A DNA stretch of 64,000 bases, from NCBI RefSeq assembly GCF_009760905.1, contig NZ_VIRW01000001.1:296323-360322 (forward strand). Reading direction: 5' to 3'. The translations under genes were made by a program, and so were the position numbers. The stretch is from Chitinibacter sp. GC72. GTDB taxonomy: Bacteria; Pseudomonadota; Gammaproteobacteria; Burkholderiales; Chitinibacteraceae. Below the pieces are notes generated by a model, which was not told where the DNA came from, made no database searches, and saw only the letters and a program-made list of their open reading frames with translations. Within the stretch, counting starts at the first letter, position 1; every line of letters starts with the position of its first letter. This document shows, piece by piece, positions 27,451 through 36,323 of this stretch.

Positions 27451-28191
27451 TTAGCCGTTTAGCGACAGCAAAGAGCTGGCCGAGCGCGAATTCTGTTCGG
27501 CGGTACTCAAAAGCTTAAGTTGTGTTTCAAAATGGCGCTGGGTAGAAATCATATTCACCAGCTGATCAACCGAATTCACATTGCTGCTTTCTACGCCGCC
27601 ACTACTGAGTGTCACGGCTGCATCAGCTTGCGCATTTTCACCGCTACGCAGGCGAAACAGGCCATCGAGGCCTTTCTCCAGCTCGCGATCAGGCGGATTA
27701 ACCAGTTTTAAACGCCCAACTTCAACGACCTGGGTGGGATTACTCAAATCCACTGCAGTCACCGTACCATCAGCCGCAATCGTTGCGCGGGTGTTTTCAG
27801 GAATGGTCAAGGGGCCATTTTCGCCCTGCACAATATCGCCCGAATTGGTTTTGAGCAGACCGGCGGCGTCAATCGCCAAGCTGCCGTTGCGGGTATAGGC
27901 TTCACCAGTCGAAGTCTGCACAGCCAACCAGCCACTCCCCTTGATCGCTACATCCAGATCGCGGCCAGTTTGTTGAAAAATCCCAGCCGACAAATCGGCA
28001 GTGCTGGTTTGCTGAACGACAAAGGCCCGAGTTGGCGAGCCAGGTCCACCCAGTGCAGCCACAGCACGTGCCGAAGCGAGCTCAGCACGAAAACCCGGTG
28101 TGCTGACATTGGCCAGATTATTGGCAATGGTGGCTTGCCGGATTTCACTATTTTTCGCACCAGACATGGCGACATAAATCAAACGATCCAT
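27451..28191 (-). CDS. flgF: Flagellar proximal rod protein FlgF
   Basis: Proximal rod subunit, 246 residues. MDRLIYVAMSGAKNSEIRQA with NNLANVSTPGFRAEL at the N-terminus and SSNVNSVDQLVNMISTQRHF at the C-terminus are typical of FlgF. It lies between flgE and flgG, in standard order and on the same strand. Confidence 0.95.
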   Translation of the reverse strand: MDRLIYVAMSGAKNSEIRQATIANNLANVSTPGFRAELASARAVAALGGPGSPTRAFVVQQTSTADLSAGIFQQTGRDLDVAIKGSGWLAVQTSTGEAYTRNGSLAIDAAGLLKTNSGDIVQGENGPLTIPENTRATIAADGTVTAVDLSNPTQVVEVGRLKLVNPPDRELEKGLDGLFRLRSGENAQADAAVTLSSGGVESSNVNSVDQLVNMISTQRHFETQLKLLSTAEQNSRSASSLLSLNG

Positions 28192-28223
28192 AAACCGATT
28201 ACAACCTGTTTTTCAGCGATTCA

Positions 28224-29585
28224 TTAACGCAGATTCACAATCGTCTGCAGGATCGTATCCTGTGCTTTTACGGTCTGGGCATTGGCCTGATAGTTGCGCT
28301 GTGCAGTAATCAGATTCACCAGCTCGGAGGTAAGATCAATATTGGAGTCTTCTACTGCCGCAGCTTGCAAAAAGCCGGTGTTACCCTGGCCCGGACCATT
28401 GGTCAGCGGCTGGCCGGAACCAAATGATTCGGCCCAGCGGTTATCACCCAGAGGCTGCAAGCCTTGCGGATTGGTAAAGGTAGACAGCACCACTTTGGCC
28501 ACATTCCGACTTTGCCCGTTAGAATAGCGCCCTTGCACCACACCCTCTTTACTTACCGCAATACCGGTGAGCACACCATCGGTATAACCGTCCTGAGTCA
28601 ATGTATTCACATTGTACGGGCTGCCAAATTGAGTCGATTTGTTAAAAAACAGCTGAAAATTAAGCCCATTCGAGCCATTATCAATCCCGGTTGGACCGCT
28701 GACAATCTCGAACCAGTCATCCGTTGCCGCAGCAGTCGCACCCGGAGTGGCAATATTCGAGGAGTAATCAACAAATTTACCGTTAGCGTCAAAGCTCATT
28801 ACGCCCTTCAGAGGAGTGCCAGCAGTCGGCGATAGCGTGCCATTTGTATTGACGTCTTTACCATCAAGCGAATAGTAAACATCCCAACTACCTACCGCAC
28901 CGCCACCCGCAGGATCCTGCTTGCGAAAATACAGCGTTTGCGTATGTGCGACGCCCAGCGAGTCAAATACGGTGGCTGAGGTTGAATAGTTATAGGTCGT
29001 TGGATCAGTTGAAGAAAACGCAGGCCCTGGGGCAGTTGCATTTGTCGGATCGTTAATCACTTTATCTGATGCATTCAGATTTGCGCCCAGATTCAAACCC
29101 GCGCCTGTGACACCTGATCCACCTGTTGAACGGGCACCAATATTGGCAAACTGAAGTTGAATCGGTTGCGGTGTTGAGCCTTCCAGAAAAATACCAGTAC
29201 CCTGATCAACGCCCCAACCCGTAAGGAACTGACCATTGTTAACAATATACCCATCCTTGTCGAGCTGGAACTGGCCATTTCGCGCGTAACTGATACTGCC
29301 ACTCTGATCCTGCATGCGGAAAAAACCGTTACCGGTAATCGCAATATCCAGCGGATTATTGGTCGAGGTGGTATTGCCCTGTGAAAACTGCTGGGCAATT
29401 GTCGTGACTTTGGCACCAATACCGGCAATATTCGACGCAGTGCCGAAGGTACTGGCGTAAATATCGGCAAACTCGGCACGCGAACCTTTAAAGCCGACCG
29501 TGTTGACGTTGGCAACGTTATTACCGATCACATCCAGATTTTTTGCGGCGGCATTCAAACCACTCAAGCCTTGTTGGAAACCCAT
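28224..29585 (-). CDS. flgE: Flagellar hook protein FlgE
   Basis: Forms the flexible hook, 453 residues. The N-terminus (MGFQQGLSGLNAAAKNLDVI, then GNNVANVNTVGFKGSRAEFAD) and the C-terminus (DLTSELVNLITAQRNYQANA) are hook signatures. The centre is Gly/Thr/Asn-rich, as in surface-exposed hook domains. It is preceded 15 bases upstream by flgD, whose product caps the growing hook. Confidence 0.95.
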   Translation of the reverse strand: MGFQQGLSGLNAAAKNLDVIGNNVANVNTVGFKGSRAEFADIYASTFGTASNIAGIGAKVTTIAQQFSQGNTTSTNNPLDIAITGNGFFRMQDQSGSISYARNGQFQLDKDGYIVNNGQFLTGWGVDQGTGIFLEGSTPQPIQLQFANIGARSTGGSGVTGAGLNLGANLNASDKVINDPTNATAPGPAFSSTDPTTYNYSTSATVFDSLGVAHTQTLYFRKQDPAGGGAVGSWDVYYSLDGKDVNTNGTLSPTAGTPLKGVMSFDANGKFVDYSSNIATPGATAAATDDWFEIVSGPTGIDNGSNGLNFQLFFNKSTQFGSPYNVNTLTQDGYTDGVLTGIAVSKEGVVQGRYSNGQSRNVAKVVLSTFTNPQGLQPLGDNRWAESFGSGQPLTNGPGQGNTGFLQAAAVEDSNIDLTSELVNLITAQRNYQANAQTVKAQDTILQTIVNLR

Positions 29586-29600
29586 GATAAACCCCTTACC

Positions 29601-30281
29601 TTAACCGTTTGCCTGCTGGATCTGGATGATGCTGCCAAAATTGGTCTTACTACCGTTGGCCAGATGCACCTCAACGCCGTCACTGCCAAATGCGACTGAT
29701 TTGCTCACTTGCCAGGTTGCAGTCTCTAAAGCAATTTCCTTGCCATCTTTTTGTGCCTTAGCAGTCACTTTATATTCACCCGCTGGCAAGACGGTGCCAT
29801 CCGCCTTTTTGCCGTCCCAGGCAACCTGGATCAAACCGGATTTGGTGGTCGTCACCGGCACTTTGGCAACTTCAACACTCTTGTCGTTGTAGATGCTGGC
29901 CATCGCATTGCTTGCACCTTCGGGGATATTGAAACGCAAATCAACCGCTTTGCTGCCATCAAAGCGGAAACCATTGCCGGGCGAGAGGACTTCTTTGCCG
30001 ATCAGGTTTGCCGCCTGCATGACCTGAGTACCTGCGTACATGCCCGCCATCCCGGCCATGGTCTGATTCAGCTTTTCAATGCCGCTAACGGTATTGATTT
30101 GCGCAATTTGGCTGGTGGTTTGCGCGTTATCCATTGGATTCATCGGGTCTTGCGATTGCAATTGCTTGACCAGCAACTTCATAAACCGATCTTGCTGCTG
30201 CTCGGTATCGGTTTTGGTGGCGGTTTTTCGCGTATTGAGCGAGCTGTAGTCAAACGAGCCGGAAACTGGAGATGTCGCCAT
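29601..30281 (-). CDS. flgD: Flagellar hook-capping protein FlgD
   Basis: Hook cap and scaffold, removed when the hook is finished. The 226-residue protein has the conserved N-terminal block DRFMKLLVKQLQSQDPMNPM, then SQIAQINTVSGIEKLN, and a C-terminal FlgD Ig-like/tudor region with WDGKKADGTVLPAGEYKVTAKA. It lies between flgC and flgE. Confidence 0.95.
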   Translation of the reverse strand: MATSPVSGSFDYSSLNTRKTATKTDTEQQQDRFMKLLVKQLQSQDPMNPMDNAQTTSQIAQINTVSGIEKLNQTMAGMAGMYAGTQVMQAANLIGKEVLSPGNGFRFDGSKAVDLRFNIPEGASNAMASIYNDKSVEVAKVPVTTTKSGLIQVAWDGKKADGTVLPAGEYKVTAKAQKDGKEIALETATWQVSKSVAFGSDGVEVHLANGSKTNFGSIIQIQQANG

Positions 30282-30297
30282 GATCTGTTACTCCTGA

Positions 30298-30711
30298 TTA
30301 AACCTGACCCAGTGATAGCGTGCGCAACAGCAAGGTCTTGGCGGTATTCATTACATCGATATTGGTCTGGTAGGAACGCGATGCTGAAATCATATTGGTC
30401 ATTTCTTCCACCACATTCACATTGGGCATCGCCACATAGCCGTTGGCATCGGCAAACGGGCTTTTGGGGTCAAACACCAGCTTGGGCGGCGCCTGATCTT
30501 CGATCACTCCAGCCACCTGAACGCCCACTGATTGCTTGTTGCTCACCGTCATCGGCTGAGCCTGAAAGACCACCTGCTTGGCGCGGTATGGCTGGCCGTT
30601 GGAGCTAGTTACCGATTCAGCATTGGCCAGATTGCTCGCCACGACATTGAGGCGGGCTGATTGCGCCCGCATGCCGGACGCGGCCACATCAAAAACTCGA
30701 AACATCGACAT
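30298..30711 (-). CDS. flgC: Flagellar proximal rod protein FlgC
   Basis: Proximal rod subunit, 137 residues. It shows [20 protein letters not shown], then [11 protein letters not shown], and the C-terminal [20 protein letters not shown]. The size matches FlgC (about 135). It starts 32 bases after flgB. Confidence 0.95.
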   Translation of the reverse strand: MSMFRVFDVAASGMRAQSARLNVVASNLANAESVTSSNGQPYRAKQVVFQAQPMTVSNKQSVGVQVAGVIEDQAPPKLVFDPKSPFADANGYVAMPNVNVVEEMTNMISASRSYQTNIDVMNTAKTLLLRTLSLGQV

Positions 30712-30743
30712 TTAACGTATTACCCCTTTTGCCTGTCTCGGCC

Positions 30744-31148
30744 TTACTGACCAGTTAGCGCGGTTTTCATCGATTCGATCCGGCGTTGTACGAAAGTCAC
30801 CGCTGCCTGATAGCGGATGGCGTTATCGGTAAATTCTTTCATCTCGGTATCCATATCAACGGTATTGCCATCAATCGACGGCTGACGCTCGTTGCGGTAT
30901 TTCAGCTCGGGCGAAAAAATATCAATCTGAGTGGAGGGCTGCAGATGGCGCGGATTGCTCACGGCCAGCATGGCTGTTTGCTGGCCGGCACGCGCAGTGT
31001 CAAAAGCCGCTTTGAAATCGAAATCACGCGCCTTGTAGTTGGGCGTATCGGCATTGGCAATATTGGATGCCAGCACTTCCTGGCGATAGGAGCGCATTTT
31101 CAGCGCGGTTTCCTGATTGCGAAAGTAATTGTCGATTTTGCCCAGCAT
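30744..31148 (-). CDS. flgB: Flagellar proximal rod protein FlgB
   Basis: Proximal rod subunit, 134 residues from the chosen start. SNIANADTPNYKARDFDFKA is the rod-protein signature. The frame is open to 31178, but I place the start at the ATG at 31148 (MLGKIDNYF): GGAG lies 8 bases before it, and a sigma54-like promoter covers the would-be upstream start. It is the first gene of the flg run. flgA, flgM and flgN are not nearby. Confidence 0.94.
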   Translation of the reverse strand: MLGKIDNYFRNQETALKMRSYRQEVLASNIANADTPNYKARDFDFKAAFDTARAGQQTAMLAVSNPRHLQPSTQIDIFSPELKYRNERQPSIDGNTVDMDTEMKEFTDNAIRYQAAVTFVQRRIESMKTALTGQ

Positions 31149-31177
31149 GCTGCACTCCATAAGAATGCACTCATGCA

Positions 31178-31193
31178 AGCACGATTCATGCCA
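31178..31193 (-). promoter_or_regulatory. Sigma54-like promoter before flgB
   Basis: The minus strand reads TGGCATGAATCGTGCT: GG at -24 and GC at -12 in register, one mismatch to TGGCAYR-N4-TTGCW. Predicted start near 31167, 19 bases before the flgB ATG and well downstream of the speD terminator. Sigma54 control of rod and hook genes is known in Pseudomonas and Vibrio. Confidence 0.65.
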
Positions 31194-31248
31194 GACAAAA
31201 TAGAGCTGAAAACGCCGTATTACCTAGCTCTACCAATGTCAGCGCATG

Positions 31249-31273
31249 AAAAAAGCGGCAAGGATTGCCGCTT
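31249..31273 (-). terminator. Terminator of the speD transcript
   Basis: A perfect 9-bp stem (AAGCGGCAA and TTGCCGCTT, 3-base loop) followed by TTTT on the minus strand, between speD and flgB. It separates the polyamine/membrane cluster from the flagellar operon. Confidence 0.85.
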
Positions 31274-31349
31274 GCCAATGCGCAGGGGAAGAAATCAATG
31301 CAGGCGAATGTCGTGCCAACTCAAGCAGTTTGCGTTCAATACTGCTTAT

Positions 31350-31398
31350 GAGTATAGCCTTGAAGAGCAATCTAGGTATTACCTACAAGGCAATACCC
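31350..31398. repeat. 49-bp palindromic repeat, copy E
   Basis: Left arm GAGTATAGCCTTG and right arm CAAGGCAATACCC pair at 11 of 13 positions; 49 bp end to end. Read on the minus strand its first G is the last base of the speD TAG stop codon. Confidence 0.8.
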
Positions 31399-31826
31399 TA
31401 GCTGAAGACTCCTCGCGCTAGCACTTGTTGTGACTGTTGTTGCGGCTGCAATGCCTGGGCCAACACGGACAGTGCGGCATCGGCATTCGCAGCGCCGCAC
31501 ATAAACAGATCAATCGCGGCGTAGCCATGCTCGGGCCAGGTGTGAATGCTGATATGGGATTCCATCAGCAGCAGCATCCCCGTCACCCCTTGCCCGACAC
31601 CGAAGTGATGAAAATGTTGCTGCAGCACCGTTGCTTGCCCTGCCAGTGCCGCCTTGAGCATGGCTTGCTCGATCAGCGCTGGGTCGGCTAGCACAGCGCC
31701 CTGGCAGCCTTGAAAATCAGCAATCAGATGTCGCCCCAGCGGCAGGCAGGGTGAAGCAGGATGAGGATGACTATGAGGATTAATGTTGGGATCCGCAGCC
31801 AGCGATAAGGCCGATTCAAGTTTCAT
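31398..31826 (-). CDS. speD: S-adenosylmethionine decarboxylase proenzyme (SpeD-like)
   Basis: A pyruvoyl-dependent decarboxylase giving decarboxylated AdoMet, the aminopropyl donor for spermidine-type polyamines. The proenzyme is 142 residues. Self-cleavage is expected between Glu89 and Ser90 in ESHISIHTWPE, with the conserved Cys at 110. An N-terminal His/Pro-rich stretch (about 15-25) is unusual. Its ATG overlaps the stop of the upstream lipoprotein gene (ATGA), so it is probably translationally coupled to the membrane cluster. The partner aminopropyltransferase is the membrane SpeE-like gene at 36324. Confidence 0.9.
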   Translation of the reverse strand: MKLESALSLAADPNINPHSHPHPASPCLPLGRHLIADFQGCQGAVLADPALIEQAMLKAALAGQATVLQQHFHHFGVGQGVTGMLLLMESHISIHTWPEHGYAAIDLFMCGAANADAALSVLAQALQPQQQSQQVLARGVFS

Positions 31827-31990
31827 TTATGCCCACCACCCGAGCTCCAGCCGCCCGACGAGCCACTGCTCCAGCTGCGGCTACTTCCTGAGCTTGAAGA
31901 GCTGCTGCTTTCACTGCACGAAGACAGATTGAACAGCGTGCAAATCGTAATAATGGCGATGCAATAAATTTTGTAAAAGCCCTTGCTCAT
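31823..31990 (-). CDS. Small Ser/Gly/Trp-rich lipoprotein (unannotated-size gene)
   Basis: A 55-residue protein. It has a hydrophobic signal (residues about 10-21) and lipobox LSSC with the acylated Cys at 25, then a tail of mostly Ser and Gly with two Trp, ending in GGGHK. I do not recognise a family. It is supported by position: its ATG overlaps the DUF4178 stop (ATGA) and its own TGA overlaps the speD start (ATGA). Such double 4-base overlap within one strand run is strong evidence of a real gene. The mature peptide would be about 31 residues at an envelope membrane. Confidence 0.7.
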   Translation of the reverse strand: MSKGFYKIYCIAIITICTLFNLSSCSESSSSSSSGSSRSWSSGSSGGWSSGGGHK

Positions 31991-33465
31991 TCGTCGGAAT
32001 CACTTTTATTGAGTGGCCAATGCAGGATATACCCGGCCAGACCAGTCCAGAACAGACCTTCAATCACTTCACCCCCAAAAAGCACCAGGGGCAAATTGAT
32101 CGCCAGCAAAATCAACGTATAGCGCCAGGCCATGCTGCGCTGATCGCCACTGTCTTCGTCCGATTTGATGGCCTGCACTTTGGCCTTGCTAAACCACTGG
32201 GCAATTTGCTGATTACTGATTTTACTCGCCTGCGACCACACCACTTCGGCGTTGTTTTTTTCCTTGCACAAGCGCTCGCTACCGTTCTGGTACTCCCATA
32301 GCTGCACCCGGTCGCCAACGCTCACCCGCCAGTTAAACGCCCCTGCGGCGTAAACCACTTTGGCGGTGTAGCTGTCGTACATTTTGCTATAGCGCTGGCC
32401 TTTGAGCGTGGCGTGCGCGTCGCTCCAGCTTTCCGGCATTTCATTGAGTACCTTGACTTTCGTCCAGCCGTCTTTGGCCTCCACCAGCCACTGGAAACCT
32501 TGCTGCCAGTTATACAGCAGGTATTCGGTCCAGTGCGAATCGTCATCCTCGGTCTCGGCCATCTCGATCAGACCGATCACCGTCCAGCTCACCCCGCTGA
32601 TCATGGTGGCGTCGCCCACATCCAGCGTCGCATGATAACGCTCGGCCTCGGTATGCTTGCTCAGCACCAGCGCCCGATCGCCCGAGCAATCAACTTCCGA
32701 ACCACACGCCGCGCATACGATTTGCGTCGCCACGCCGGCGCGATATTGCAATTGATTACCGCAGCTCGGGCAATCGAGCACGTTTGGCGTGCCCTTGAGT
32801 CGCCCAGCGCTACGCTGAATATCTTCATCGCTACGCAATAATTGCGCTTGCAGATTTTTTAGCTCCACCGCTTCGCCAACATACAACTGAGGCTCGGGTT
32901 TGGCTGCATTGACGTCGGAATAATCAAGAGTTAAAAAACGATCGCCGCTGCGGCAATCGACCACTTTGGCCACGTAGCCATTACCAACCACAAACGGCAA
33001 TTCGCCCTGCCCACCGACGCACTGCGCAGTGCGTTTGTCTGTCACCACATAAGCGCGGCCGCCGTGCTCATAGCGCATTTCGGGCGACAAATATTCAAAC
33101 TGCGGTGCATTGGCCGCACCACCTTCGGGTAGCGGTAGTGTGAACATATACTGCCCACAGGTATCGCCCAGCCAGCCATATTTACCATCATCAAACGAGA
33201 CATACCACTCATTCCACAGCCCCGCATCGTAGCGCAACTGAATCCGGCCAATCACGGTAAACGCGCGGCCCGCAAATACGCCAGACGTCCCGATCTGGAG
33301 CGGCGAATAGTCCTCCAACACCTTGCCGATTTTGCCGATGTCTTTAACCTCATCAGCGCTACGCAACACGGTGGACTGGCAATACTCGCAGACAGCGATC
33401 GCCGAAATGGTCGAGCGAAATAAAACTTCAGCGCCGCACGAGGGGCAAGCGGTACGAAACATCAA
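31987..33465 (-). CDS. Double zinc-ribbon DUF4178 protein with C-terminal membrane helices
   Basis: A 492-residue protein of unknown function. Two units repeat: a zinc ribbon (CPSCG with CEYC near residues 8-30, and CPSCG with CAACG near 232-255), each followed by a DUF4178 beta-rich domain (around TVIGRIQLRYD and TVIGLIEMAET). Two hydrophobic helices lie near the C-terminus (about 447-480), so the zinc-ribbon part probably faces the cytoplasm. The family recurs beside SPFH, DUF350 and polyamine genes, as here. The start is at 33465; the stop overlaps the lipoprotein gene. Confidence 0.8.
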   Translation of the reverse strand: MMFRTACPSCGAEVLFRSTISAIAVCEYCQSTVLRSADEVKDIGKIGKVLEDYSPLQIGTSGVFAGRAFTVIGRIQLRYDAGLWNEWYVSFDDGKYGWLGDTCGQYMFTLPLPEGGAANAPQFEYLSPEMRYEHGGRAYVVTDKRTAQCVGGQGELPFVVGNGYVAKVVDCRSGDRFLTLDYSDVNAAKPEPQLYVGEAVELKNLQAQLLRSDEDIQRSAGRLKGTPNVLDCPSCGNQLQYRAGVATQIVCAACGSEVDCSGDRALVLSKHTEAERYHATLDVGDATMISGVSWTVIGLIEMAETEDDDSHWTEYLLYNWQQGFQWLVEAKDGWTKVKVLNEMPESWSDAHATLKGQRYSKMYDSYTAKVVYAAGAFNWRVSVGDRVQLWEYQNGSERLCKEKNNAEVVWSQASKISNQQIAQWFSKAKVQAIKSDEDSGDQRSMAWRYTLILLAINLPLVLFGGEVIEGLFWTGLAGYILHWPLNKSDSDE

Positions 33466-33493
33466 ATTCCTCTTTCAGTAGTCCAAACTCAGC

Positions 33494-33949
33494 TCAACGT
33501 AAAGCACGATATCGGTTCAAACTCCACCCCGTCTGGGCGAGCCAAGCAGAGCCAACTAAAACGACAATCAAACCAGCAAAGGCGATATAACCTTGTAAGG
33601 CCTGAGGTGAATTTTCAACGACAGCACAAAACGCCCAGCGCAAACGTCGTAAAGACTCGCAAGCCATACTCACATCAGACTCAAGCCATTCAGCCACCGC
33701 AGCCCAAATGCCAAAACTGCCAAGCCCAAACATGGCCAAACCCATGCGTGATTGGCGCTTTGCTTCGTCAACAAATAAGCACCCACAAAGCGCGATAAAG
33801 AACAGCAAACCCGATAAGCCAGCAATCCCATTGAGCAGACTAATCAGCCACGCCATGCCGCGACCCTCAAGCTGATACAGGCCAAGCAGAAGGCCCAAGG
33901 CTAGGATGAGCCGAAATATAATGGCCAATTTAGGGCTCAAGCTAATCAC
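33494..33949 (-). CDS. Small membrane protein of unknown function
   Basis: A 151-residue protein with about four hydrophobic segments (roughly 8-27, 33-60, 68-90 and 120-140). I recognise no family. Its ATG overlaps the end of the GFA gene by 4 bases, and it precedes the DUF4178 gene by 28 bases. It is therefore probably co-translated within the polyamine/membrane cluster, though it need not be a conserved member. Confidence 0.65.
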   Translation of the reverse strand: MISLSPKLAIIFRLILALGLLLGLYQLEGRGMAWLISLLNGIAGLSGLLFFIALCGCLFVDEAKRQSRMGLAMFGLGSFGIWAAVAEWLESDVSMACESLRRLRWAFCAVVENSPQALQGYIAFAGLIVVLVGSAWLAQTGWSLNRYRALR

Positions 33950-34347
33950 CTACCTGGCTGCCATTCTTCGTGCTCAGTCAAGCCTTCATACGCTAACCAA
34001 GGTTTGCGATGCGAAGTCCAGATATGCTGCTCTGGTCGCACTTGCGGGTCTTCATCCAAAGTCGCAACACGCAATACCCAATGCGGCCGCCCTTCTTTTT
34101 TCGCTAGCAAATGGCTACCGCAGCCCGAGCAAAAATAACGAATCTTGCCCGGCGAAGATTCAAACTGACTGAGAAGGTCTTCACCCTGTAGCCAACGAAA
34201 ATCACTCGGCTCTACGCCCGCCGCCGAATTAAAAGCGGCGGCATGAGTTTTGCGGCAAGTTTGGCAATGACAGTGTGTAATTGCGCTCGCCAATTTGGCA
34301 ACTTCATACTTCACTGCACCGCAGGCGCATGAACCCTGAAAGCTCAT
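33946..34347 (-). CDS. GFA family (glutathione-dependent formaldehyde-activating-like) protein
   Basis: A 133-residue zinc-binding protein of the GFA/CENP-V fold. Cysteine motifs CACG (near residue 7), CHCQTCR (26-32) and CSGCG (72-76) supply two zinc sites. Members are found widely, and most have no proven reaction; glutathione-formaldehyde chemistry is known only for a few. It lies in the membrane cluster and overlaps the next gene by 4 bases. It may be a passenger and not part of the core function. Confidence 0.85.
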   Translation of the reverse strand: MSFQGSCACGAVKYEVAKLASAITHCHCQTCRKTHAAAFNSAAGVEPSDFRWLQGEDLLSQFESSPGKIRYFCSGCGSHLLAKKEGRPHWVLRVATLDEDPQVRPEQHIWTSHRKPWLAYEGLTEHEEWQPGR

Positions 34348-34422
34348 CCTTTATCCTTGTGATATTCATCAAACGCCCAACTCGTGCTCATCAAGAGCGT
34401 ATTGATTGCGCATCCTTGGGGC

Positions 34423-35535
34423 TTAACCAATCAGCTTTTTCAATACTTCCGCTTTCGCGCTGTCGTAATCGGCTTGGCTAATCAGCCCCTGATCCAGCAA
34501 ACCTTTAAGCTGGCCGAGTTTGGCTTGCGGGCTATTTGGATCAGCTGTAGGCGCTGCATTACCCTGAGCGGGTACTGCTTGCGGAGCAGCACCAGCCATT
34601 ATCCCTACACCCATACCCCCATCAGCGCCAATCACCACACCGGCTCCCGCTGGCGCAGCGACGCCGCCCAGCCCCAAGGCATTGGTCATCGCGCCCGCCA
34701 TCACTTGGCCAACGCCCACACCGGCGGCCATCCCCGCGCCAATGCCTGCCAGACCGCCTTCGTTTTGCGCCGCCAGCGGAATTGCGTTTGCCGCCTGATA
34801 CTGTGTATACGTTTGCATATTGCCGATCATGCCCATCGTGATACGCGTGTCGATGGCTTTTTGCAGCTCTTCGGGCAGGCTGATGTTTTCTACTGCAAAG
34901 TTATCCAGTTCAAGCCCATATTTGGCAAACACCGGCGTTAAAACTTCGCTAATTTTCTGGCTCATCAGACCTTGATTACCGGCCATATCAAGGAAGGGCA
35001 CGCCCGAACCGCCAAGCGCCGAGGTCATCGTGGCGACGACTAAATTCCTCAATTGCAGCTCTAGATCATCACGCGTGTACACCTCACGCGTGCCGCTGAT
35101 TTCGCTAAAAAATAATTTCGGGTCGACCAATTTGTACGAATACACACCAAACGCGCGCATGCGCACCATGCCAAAATCAGCGTCGCGTATCGTGATCGGC
35201 TGTGGCGTACCCCATTTACGGCCGAGCTGCAGGCGGGTGCTAAAAAAATACACATCCGATTTAAACGGCGACTCAAACAACTTGTCCCAGTTTTTCAGGT
35301 AAGTGAGCACCGGCAGCGTTTGGGTGGTCAGCTTATACATGCCCGCGCCAAACACATCGGCTACTTGGCCTTCATTAATAAACACCGCCGCTTGCGATTC
35401 GCGCACCGTCAGGCTAGCGCCATATTGAATCTCGAAATCGGCCATCGGATAGCGATACGCCAACACGCCATCGCTGTCTTCATTCCACTGCAGAATGTCG
35501 ATAAATTGCTTTTTGATAAATGAACCGAGACTCAT
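34423..35535 (-). CDS. SPFH-domain protein with C-terminal SHOCT domain (YdjI-like)
   Basis: A 370-residue cytoplasmic or membrane-associated scaffold. The SPFH/band-7-like region spans about 35-235, followed by an Ala/Gly/Pro-rich linker (about 255-335) and a SHOCT domain (KLGQLKGLLDQGLISQADYD, 340-359). This matches the 'virion core protein' group represented by B. subtilis YdjI, which works with PspA-type membrane-stress genes. No signal peptide or clear transmembrane helix is seen. No pspA is present in the window. Confidence 0.85.
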   Translation of the reverse strand: MSLGSFIKKQFIDILQWNEDSDGVLAYRYPMADFEIQYGASLTVRESQAAVFINEGQVADVFGAGMYKLTTQTLPVLTYLKNWDKLFESPFKSDVYFFSTRLQLGRKWGTPQPITIRDADFGMVRMRAFGVYSYKLVDPKLFFSEISGTREVYTRDDLELQLRNLVVATMTSALGGSGVPFLDMAGNQGLMSQKISEVLTPVFAKYGLELDNFAVENISLPEELQKAIDTRITMGMIGNMQTYTQYQAANAIPLAAQNEGGLAGIGAGMAAGVGVGQVMAGAMTNALGLGGVAAPAGAGVVIGADGGMGVGIMAGAAPQAVPAQGNAAPTADPNSPQAKLGQLKGLLDQGLISQADYDSAKAEVLKKLIG

Positions 35536-35550
35536 GATCTGCTCCTAATT

Positions 35551-35859
35551 TCAATTCAATAATTTAGTTTGGTATCTACACGTTTTAATGATTTCTTGAC
35601 GTTCTGACGCATCGGCTGCCATGGCTGCAGAATAAGTACCTTGCTGAGCTTGCTTTATTTTTGTTTGAGCAAGAAACTCCGACCGCCCTTCTACAAATCG
35701 AGTTAACGCTGTTTGATAATGAGCGGCGTTTTGTGCATCAATCTGTTTACACGCTTTGAGCATCCCAACGGCCATACCAAATAACTCTTCAGGATCACCA
35801 TCGTGAGCATGAGCAGTCGCCAACAAGCTGCACAATAAAACACTGACCGATACTTTCAT
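35551..35859 (-). CDS. Small exported protein of unknown function
   Basis: A 102-residue protein with a Sec signal peptide (MKVSVSVLLCSLLATAHA, cleaved before HDGDPEE). The mature part of about 84 residues is helical and charged, with two Cys that could form a disulfide in the periplasm. I chose the ATG at 35859 because it shares its A with the DUF350 stop (TAATG). An in-frame ATG at 35871 would only add four residues. I recognise no family. Confidence 0.65.
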   Translation of the reverse strand: MKVSVSVLLCSLLATAHAHDGDPEELFGMAVGMLKACKQIDAQNAAHYQTALTRFVEGRSEFLAQTKIKQAQQGTYSAAMAADASERQEIIKTCRYQTKLLN

Positions 35860-36260
35860 TACGACAAACACCCCGCATTAATCACCCCCACCGCCAGCGA
35901 AATACTCCCCGCCAGTAATCCCACCGCGACGTTGTTTTCCATGATCTGCGACGGCATATCCTTGATGCATTTCACCAGAAAGACGTACACCACAATCTGC
36001 ACCACACCGGCCAGCGCGCCCCAGATCACAAAAAATTCCAATTGATTGAGGTGCAAGGCACTGGAGGCCAGCGCAAAGGAAAAACCGATCAGCGCACCAC
36101 CGAATGAGAGTGCGGCGGCCACATTGCCTTCGCGTACCAGCTTGAGCTCGTCATACGGCGTGATTTTGATGTACAGCATGGCAAAAACAATCAGCATGGC
36201 GACGCCGCTGGCGAGGTAGCTGAAATAGCCAATCAGTGGGCTTAAATAGCTGTGTAGCAT
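35859..36260 (-). CDS. DUF350 family membrane protein (YjfL-like)
   Basis: A 133-residue inner-membrane protein with four helices. FGGALIGFSFALASSA and the second-half NNVAVGLLAGSISLAVGVINAG show the internal two-fold repeat typical of DUF350. The family is unstudied but co-occurs with SPFH, PspA and polyamine or glutathionylspermidine genes. It is first in the minus-strand arm of the cluster, divergent from the SpeE-like gene across a 63-base spacer. AAGGAA precedes the ATG. Confidence 0.85.
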   Translation of the reverse strand: MLHSYLSPLIGYFSYLASGVAMLIVFAMLYIKITPYDELKLVREGNVAAALSFGGALIGFSFALASSALHLNQLEFFVIWGALAGVVQIVVYVFLVKCIKDMPSQIMENNVAVGLLAGSISLAVGVINAGCLS

Positions 36261-36323
36261 GCGTATTCCTTACTAGGTTCAGGCATAATCCTGTCATTCT
36301 CTACTAAACAAACAAAAATATCC

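Noticed and set aside
31304..31318. Second sigma54-like site (TGGCACG-N4-TCGC) upstream of flgB
   Set aside because: It lies upstream of the speD terminator, so a transcript from it would be ended before flgB. The site at 31178 fits better.
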